A stretch of DNA of 64,000 bases from Selenomonas sp. AB3002 (lineage in GTDB: Bacteria > Bacillota > Negativicutes > Selenomonadales > Selenomonadaceae): contig NZ_JNIO01000008.1 in assembly GCF_000702545.1 (NCBI RefSeq), positions 744,001 through 808,000 on the forward strand, read 5' to 3'. The notes under the pieces were generated by a model. That model saw only the letters and a program-made list of their open reading frames with translations. It was not told where the DNA came from and made no database searches. Both the position numbers and the translations under genes were made by a program. Positions 59,285-64,000 of this stretch are shown in pieces (positions within the stretch are counted from its first letter, which is position 1; the number at the start of each line of letters is the position of its first letter).

Positions 59285-60595
59285 ATGGAAGCATTGCTGG
59301 CACACAAAGACGAAATAAATGAACAACTGGCCCGCTATGGCGTGAAATTCGGGATTTACAAGGAGGGCAGCTTCAACGAACGGCTTTTTCCCTTTGACCC
59401 CCATCCCCGCATGATCGGGGCAGAGGAGTTCCGGCAGCTGGAGCAGGGACTGGCCCAACGGGTGGTGGCCCTAAACAATTTTCTCTACGACATCTACCAT
59501 GAGAAGAAAATCATCAAAGACCAGGTAGTGCCGGAGGAATTTGTCTACCGTTCCCCGGGGTATCTGGCCCAATGCGAGGGCATCACCCCGCCCCACGGCT
59601 GCTACAGCCATATTTCCGGCATCGACCTGGTGCTGGGCAAGGATGGCGAGTGGTATGTGCTGGAGGATAATCTGCGCATTCCCTCAGGAGCCTCCTATCC
59701 CCTGATAGCCAGGGCTCTCTGCCGCCGCTGCAGCCCCGCCACCTTCCAGCAGCACAGGGTACTGGACAACCGGGACTACGGCAAACTACTGAAGCACACC
59801 ATGGACCATGTCAACACGGGAGGCATCAATGTCATTTTCACCCTCGGCAGGTACAACGCCGCCTACTTCGAGCATGCCTATCTGGCAGAACAGGCGGGAG
59901 CTGTGCTGGCAGAGAGCAACGACCTGTTCGTGGAAAACCGCAGACTTTACTGCCGCACCAGCTGCGGCGCTACTCAGGTGGGAGCCCTTTACCGCCGGGT
60001 CAGCGACGAATATCTCGACCCGCTGTTCTTCGAAGCCTCCTCCCTCATAGGCATACCAAACCTCATGGATGCCTATATGGCAGGCAACGTGGCCATCATC
60101 AATGCCCCTGGCAACGGCGTGGCAGATGACAAGGGCATTTACTACTTCGTCCCCCGCATGATTTCCTATTATCTGGGAGAGGAGCCCATCCTGCATAACG
60201 CCCCCACTTACCTGCCCTATTTCCCGGAGGATTTCGCCTATGTCATGTCCCATGCCCACCAGCTGGTCATCAAGGATGTGGCAGAGGCCGGCGGCTATGG
60301 CGTCATCTTCGGCAGCAACCTCACTCAGGAAGAGCTGGAGGAACTGAAGAAGGCCATCAAGGCTGCGCCCCGCCGCTTCATCGCCCAGGAAGTAGTGGAC
60401 TTCCAGGACCTGCCGGTTTCCGAAGGAGAAACGACAGTCGAACGCAAGGCAGACCTCAGGGCCTTTGTGCTCACGGCAGAAAGCCCCGTTGTCTGGCCCA
60501 GCGGCCTGACACGTTTTTCCCGCAATCCCGACAGCTTCGTTGTCAACTCGTCACAAGGAGGAGGTTTCAAGGATACATGGATTCTATGCCACTGA
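59285..60595 (+). CDS. Circularly permuted ATP-grasp amidoligase-type protein (DUF404/DUF407)
   Basis: 436 residues of the circularly permuted type 2 ATP-grasp group. Recognised from GIDLVLGKDGEWYVLEDNLRIPSG (residues about 115-138; the ELN-like acidic metal motif is EDN), PGNGVADDKGIYYFVP, and AGGYGVIFG with KAAPRRFIAQEVV. Relatives form amide bonds to peptides or polyamines (glutathionylspermidine synthetase is in the same clan). ATG 59285 follows AGGAGG at 7 nt. It overlaps the alpha-E gene by 19 bp, the usual partner. Confidence 0.88.
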   Translation: MEALLAHKDEINEQLARYGVKFGIYKEGSFNERLFPFDPHPRMIGAEEFRQLEQGLAQRVVALNNFLYDIYHEKKIIKDQVVPEEFVYRSPGYLAQCEGITPPHGCYSHISGIDLVLGKDGEWYVLEDNLRIPSGASYPLIARALCRRCSPATFQQHRVLDNRDYGKLLKHTMDHVNTGGINVIFTLGRYNAAYFEHAYLAEQAGAVLAESNDLFVENRRLYCRTSCGATQVGALYRRVSDEYLDPLFFEASSLIGIPNLMDAYMAGNVAIINAPGNGVADDKGIYYFVPRMISYYLGEEPILHNAPTYLPYFPEDFAYVMSHAHQLVIKDVAEAGGYGVIFGSNLTQEELEELKKAIKAAPRRFIAQEVVDFQDLPVSEGETTVERKADLRAFVLTAESPVVWPSGLTRFSRNPDSFVVNSSQGGGFKDTWILCH

Positions 60596-61248
60596 GCAAA
60601 GCCTCCCGGCTCTTCTGGCTGGGACGCTACTACGAACGGGTCGCTACCACTCTCACCTATCTATGGGATTGGTACGACAAGATGATTGACGGCGTGCCGC
60701 CGGACTGCAAGAACTTCTGCCGGGCCCTGGAAATCTCCTGCCCCTATCTCAGCACGGAGGAATTCTTGCAGGATTATGTCTTTGACGGAACCAATCCCGA
60801 ATCGTTGCGCACCGCCGCAGACAATATGCTGGGCAACGGCATGATGCTCCGGGAGACCATCGGCAGCCGCACCCTGTCCTACCTGGAGCTGGCTGTGACT
60901 GCCATGGAAAGCGGCGTCAGCAGCCTCTCCCCCACCCTGCCCCTGCAGCGTACCATCGACTACATCATGGCCTTCCGGGGCTGCTATGATGACTGCATTG
61001 CCGATATCGAAGTGCGGAACATCATCAAATGCGGTGCCAGCGTAGAAAGGCTGAGCCTGTATCTGCGCCTGGGCTGGCATCTGGAGCGGGTTCCCACCGA
61101 AGTGGGCCGCCTGCTCTACCGCACCAGGAGGGCCAGGCTTTCCGCTTTCCCCGGCTGCCTGCAGGTGCTGGAAAACCTGTCCGAGCCCTATAATGACTCA
61201 GACAAGCAGAAGCTGCTGGCAGCTGCAGAGCAGCTTTTCTCACTATGA
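60577..61248 (+). CDS. Alpha-E domain protein (DUF403)
   Basis: 223 residues, all-helical. The characteristic LSKASRLFWLGRYYERV at the N-terminus and SVERLSLYLRLGWHLER near residue 155 define the alpha-E family, which nearly always accompanies circularly permuted ATP-grasp and transglutaminase genes. About 100 residues shorter than many members. Presumed scaffold or peptide-substrate binder; no enzyme activity known. Confidence 0.9.
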   Translation: MDSMPLSKASRLFWLGRYYERVATTLTYLWDWYDKMIDGVPPDCKNFCRALEISCPYLSTEEFLQDYVFDGTNPESLRTAADNMLGNGMMLRETIGSRTLSYLELAVTAMESGVSSLSPTLPLQRTIDYIMAFRGCYDDCIADIEVRNIIKCGASVERLSLYLRLGWHLERVPTEVGRLLYRTRRARLSAFPGCLQVLENLSEPYNDSDKQKLLAAAEQLFSL

Positions 61249-61279
61249 TTTCGTAGCAAAAGAAAGGAGGCGAACTGCC

Positions 61280-62056
61280 ATGGGGCGTTCTCTGGATTTT
61301 TACTTTGACACCGAACTGAAATTTTCCCAGCCTGTCGCGGAACATGAGTTCCTCCTGCGCTGCCTCCCTGCCGAAGCCCCGGAGCAGCAAATCGAGACGC
61401 AAAACCTGACCCTTCTGCCCCACTGCGCCGTGACCAGCCGGGGGAAAGATGCTTTTGGCAATGCATACTGCGCAGGCAGGATAGATGAAAAGCATGAGGT
61501 CTTCCGCTACACTTTGGAAGGCCGGAGCTGTCGTGACGATTCCCTGCGGGAGAAGTCGGAGGCTTCTCCCTTTTATCTCTATCCTTCTCCCCTCACCCAG
61601 CCCACCAGGGAAATAGAAGAATTCTTTGCCGCCCTGCCTAAAAAGGGCAGCCCCTTGGCTACGGCGCAGCTGTTCTCTGCCCGTGTTCACCAGCATTTCA
61701 CCTATGTGCCGGGCCATACCAATGTCTCCACCTCCGCAGGGGAAGCCTTCCGGCTGGGACTGGGAGTCTGCCAGGATTATGTGCATGTGCTCCTGGCCCT
61801 CTGCCGCCTGGCAAAGATTCCCGCCCGGTATGTCAGCGGCCTGCCCATAGGCGAAGGGGCCAGCCATGCCTGGGCTGAAGTCTGGGAAGACGGCCTCTGG
61901 TACGGCCTTGACCCCACCCGGGACTGCCCCGCAAATGAGAGCTACCTGAAATTCTGCGTGGGACGGGATTACAGTGACTGTCCCCTGGAACGGGGCATGT
62001 TCACAGGCGGAGCCGACCAGACGCAGACTGTATTCATGAAAGTGACGGTGGCATGA
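61280..62056 (+). CDS. Transglutaminase-like cysteine protease/amidase
   Basis: 258 residues. N-terminal beta domain (about 1-110), then the transglutaminase core with Cys164 in GLGVCQDYVHV, His196 in ASHAWAEVW and Asp211 in LDPTRD, so the triad is intact. No signal peptide, so cytosolic. In such operons it is thought to cut or transfer the amide product of the ATP-grasp enzyme. ATG 61280 with AAAGGAGG upstream. Confidence 0.9.
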   Translation: MGRSLDFYFDTELKFSQPVAEHEFLLRCLPAEAPEQQIETQNLTLLPHCAVTSRGKDAFGNAYCAGRIDEKHEVFRYTLEGRSCRDDSLREKSEASPFYLYPSPLTQPTREIEEFFAALPKKGSPLATAQLFSARVHQHFTYVPGHTNVSTSAGEAFRLGLGVCQDYVHVLLALCRLAKIPARYVSGLPIGEGASHAWAEVWEDGLWYGLDPTRDCPANESYLKFCVGRDYSDCPLERGMFTGGADQTQTVFMKVTVA

Positions 62057-62988
62057 ACATGATAGAGGAAGTGGTATCTGCCCACCTGCCTGTGGGCGAG
62101 ACCCTGAGGATACAGAAGAACCGCATCGAGGGCGCAGAACCCAAAAAGCGCCGCCTGGCTATCGTGACCGGCACCCACGGCGATGAGTTGGAGGGCCAGT
62201 ATGTAGCCTGGCAGCTGGCCAGAGTGCTGAAGAAAAGGCAGCCGCTCCTGCGGGGCACGGTGGACATCTACCCTGCCTTGAACCCACTGGGCATCAGCAC
62301 CATTTACCGGGGACTGCCGGGCTTTGACCTGGACATGAACAGGATTTTCCCCGGAAGCAGCGAGGAGACCATGTACGAATACATCGCTGGCGGCATCATC
62401 GAGGATATCGCCGGGGCTGACCTCTGCATTGACATCCATGCCAGCAATATCTTCCTGCGGGAGATACCCCAGGTGCGCATCAATGAGCAAAGCGCCGAAA
62501 TGCTGCTTCCCCTGGCGAAGTTCCTGAACATGAATTTCCTCTGGGTACACAGTGCAGCCACGGTGCTGGAAAGCACTCTGGCCTACAGTCTCAACTCCCT
62601 TGGCACCCCCACTCTCGTGGTGGAAATGGGGGTAGGCATGAGAATCACCAAAAGTTACGGCGACCAGCTCATCACGGGCATCCTCTCTGTCATGTCCCAG
62701 CTTTTCATGCTGGAGGAGCCCTGTCCCCCGGTAGCGCCTCCCATCGTCAGCACAGACGGCAACGTGGCCTTTGTCAACGCCAACGCCTCGGGCATCTTCA
62801 TTCCCCGGGTACGGCACGAAGAGCGGGTGGAAGAGGGACAGCTCCTGGGACTTATCGCCGATCCCTTGAGCGGCGGTGTCAGGGAGGAATTGCACAGTCC
62901 CGCCAGCGGCCTCATCTTCACCCTGCGGGAATATCCCGTGGTCAATGAAGGCTCACTGATTGCCAGGATCCTGGGAGGCGCCCTATGA
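62053..62988 (+). CDS. Succinylglutamate desuccinylase/aspartoacylase family protein (intact zinc site)
   Basis: 311 residues of the AstE/AspA branch of M14 metallopeptidases. Zinc ligands His42 and Glu45 (GTHGDELEG) and His129 (IDIHAS), general base Glu191 (VVEMGVG), and the carboxylate-binding Asn-Arg in DMNRIFPG. C-terminal beta domain (residues about 230-311) resembling a biotinyl-like barrel (GIFIPRVRHEERVEEGQLLG). Expected to hydrolyse an N-acyl amino acid or amide. Overlaps both neighbours by 4 bp. Confidence 0.87.
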   Translation: MNMIEEVVSAHLPVGETLRIQKNRIEGAEPKKRRLAIVTGTHGDELEGQYVAWQLARVLKKRQPLLRGTVDIYPALNPLGISTIYRGLPGFDLDMNRIFPGSSEETMYEYIAGGIIEDIAGADLCIDIHASNIFLREIPQVRINEQSAEMLLPLAKFLNMNFLWVHSAATVLESTLAYSLNSLGTPTLVVEMGVGMRITKSYGDQLITGILSVMSQLFMLEEPCPPVAPPIVSTDGNVAFVNANASGIFIPRVRHEERVEEGQLLGLIADPLSGGVREELHSPASGLIFTLREYPVVNEGSLIARILGGAL

Positions 62989-63917
62989 AGAGAAAAACCT
63001 TATTCACCATCGACGCCCAGCCCTACCGCCAGCCCATCCCGGTTTATGGCTATTTCTTCGGCTCAGAGGAAAAGACCTTAGCGGTCATGGGCGCCATCAG
63101 GGGCGATGAGTTCCAGCAGATGTATACGGCTGCCAAACTGGTGCAGGAACTCACCCGCCTGGAAGCAGAGGGGAAAATCATCGGGGACTGCGGCCTTTTG
63201 GTCATTCCCTGCGCCGGACAGTTCTCCATGAATGTCAGCCGGCGTTTCTGGCCCTTGGACAATACGGATATCAACCGCATGTTCCCGGGCTATGACAAGG
63301 GCGAAACTACCCAGCGGCTGGCCTGGCGAATCTTTGAGGCCCTGAAGGGCTATACTTACGGCATCCACCTGACCAGCCTTTACCTGTCGGGAGATTTTAT
63401 CCCCCATATCCGCATCATGGATACGGGCTGGCAGGAAAATGCAGAAGGACTGGACTTCGGGCTGCCCTACCTCATCACCAGGAAGCCCCGCCCCTACGAC
63501 ACAACCACTTTGAACTACAACTGGCAGGTCTGGGAAACCCGCACTTTTTCCCTTTACACCAAAGCCACGGATTTCATAGATGAGAAAAGCGCCCAGGAAG
63601 CTACCGACAGCATCCTGCGCTTCCTCACCCGGCACGGCTTCCTGAAAGACGTGCCTCTGCCCGAAGGCGAAGCCACCCAGGCCGTCAGTGAGAAAAACCT
63701 CGTCACCATCAGGAACACCTGCGGCGGCATCCTGCTGCACTGCCGCCCCACTTCAAGCCAGGTACAGGCTGGCGAAATCATTGCCAACATCGTCGATCCC
63801 TATACGGCAACGGTGCTGGAAGAAATACGCGCCCCCCAGAAGGGCACCATCTTCTTCGCCCGCCACGCCCAGATCATAGCCGCCCAGACCATCGTCTTCC
63901 GACTGATTCCCGGCTGA
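62985..63917 (+). CDS. Aspartoacylase family paralogue with altered zinc site
   Basis: 310 residues, same fold as the preceding gene: Asn-Arg in DINRMFPG, His128 (YGIHLT), Glu184 and a C-terminal barrel (LLHCRPTSSQVQAGEIIANI) are kept. The first zinc ligand is changed: GTHGDE of the partner reads AIRGDE here (Arg39 for His). It may be a non-catalytic partner or have a different activity. Coupled to the first paralogue by ATGA. Last gene of the operon. Confidence 0.82.
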   Translation: MKRKTLFTIDAQPYRQPIPVYGYFFGSEEKTLAVMGAIRGDEFQQMYTAAKLVQELTRLEAEGKIIGDCGLLVIPCAGQFSMNVSRRFWPLDNTDINRMFPGYDKGETTQRLAWRIFEALKGYTYGIHLTSLYLSGDFIPHIRIMDTGWQENAEGLDFGLPYLITRKPRPYDTTTLNYNWQVWETRTFSLYTKATDFIDEKSAQEATDSILRFLTRHGFLKDVPLPEGEATQAVSEKNLVTIRNTCGGILLHCRPTSSQVQAGEIIANIVDPYTATVLEEIRAPQKGTIFFARHAQIIAAQTIVFRLIPG

Positions 63918-63931
63918 ATTTCACTATCACA

Positions 63932-63982
63932 TATATGACAAAAGAGGAGCTGCTTGCTGAGCAGCTCCTCTTTTGTCATATA
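63932..63982. terminator. Long perfect hairpin ending the ATP-grasp operon
   Basis: A 22-bp perfect stem (63932-63953 with 63961-63982) and a 7-nt loop. The GC-rich core GAGGAGCTGC/GCAGCTCCTC is followed by TTTTG on the plus strand and likewise on the minus strand, so it should end transcription both ways. Confidence 0.88.
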
Positions 63983-64000
63983 CACTATATTGTTTATCAC

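Overview
The window looks like chromosome of a Selenomonas-like member of the Negativicutes, that is, a Firmicute with an outer membrane. Firmicute-type gene blocks (IreB-RuvX-DUF1292, an Fe-S-type PurF, ATP-dependent PckA) sit beside features of diderms: remnants of a two-partner-secretion outer-membrane transporter, NrfHA and a CcmF-type haem lyase. Several starts are GTG or TTG with good ribosome binding sites, and sigma-A-like promoters are easy to read. The genus is an inference. No rRNA, tRNA or CRISPR array was seen.

Layout. 1-2.5 kb: DUF1292, ruvX and ireB, then a LarC that has only its N-terminal part and a PH-domain protein. 2.5-10.9 kb: an OFA-family MFS transporter behind a probable ZTP riboswitch, the purine operon purC-E-F-M-N-H(N-terminal domain only)-D, and a 52-residue rubredoxin. 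10.9-19.6 kb: a long minus-strand run (ruvCAB, queH, a SpoIID/LytB protein, queA, uvrC, a PHP phosphoesterase) preceded by yebC. 19.6-25.8 kb: an FlK-like thioesterase diverging from a niacin transporter, a short transcription unit with LexA-like boxes, recG and pckA. 26-27.6 kb: a degraded island with duplicated TpsB 3' ends flanking a VapBC module, plus a truncated Uma2 gene. 27.6-34.8 kb: thrC and a lacZ/alpha-galactosidase operon with a cre site. 34.8-37.8 kb: nrfHA, then a broken GH9 gene joined to a broken IS4 transposase. 37.8-44.3 kb: nadABC under a large palindromic operator, ccmF and a Crp/Fnr regulator. 44.3-51.6 kb: lysS, greA and a housekeeping operon. 51.7-58.5 kb: a complete agmatine-route polyamine operon. 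58.6-64 kb, divergent: a structured leader RNA and an operon with a circularly permuted ATP-grasp, an alpha-E protein, a transglutaminase and two aspartoacylase-like proteins.

How the genes fit together. Purine synthesis is linked to one-carbon supply: the PurH here lacks AICAR transformylase, and the next transcript downstream is an OFA transporter behind a candidate sensor of ZTP, the triphosphate made from AICAR. NAD supply is linked by one operator core, TGTC-NN-GACA, in front of both niaP and nadABC. NrfHA and CcmF fit nitrite-to-ammonia respiration. The polyamine operon (SpeA, AguA, AguB, CANSDH, NspC, SpeE) is back to back with an amidoligase-type operon whose relatives include glutathionylspermidine synthetase. 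Diamines bound to peptidoglycan are known in Selenomonas and Veillonella, so this pair of operons is the best candidate here for an uncharacterised polyamine-conjugation or peptide-tag system. That link is inference.
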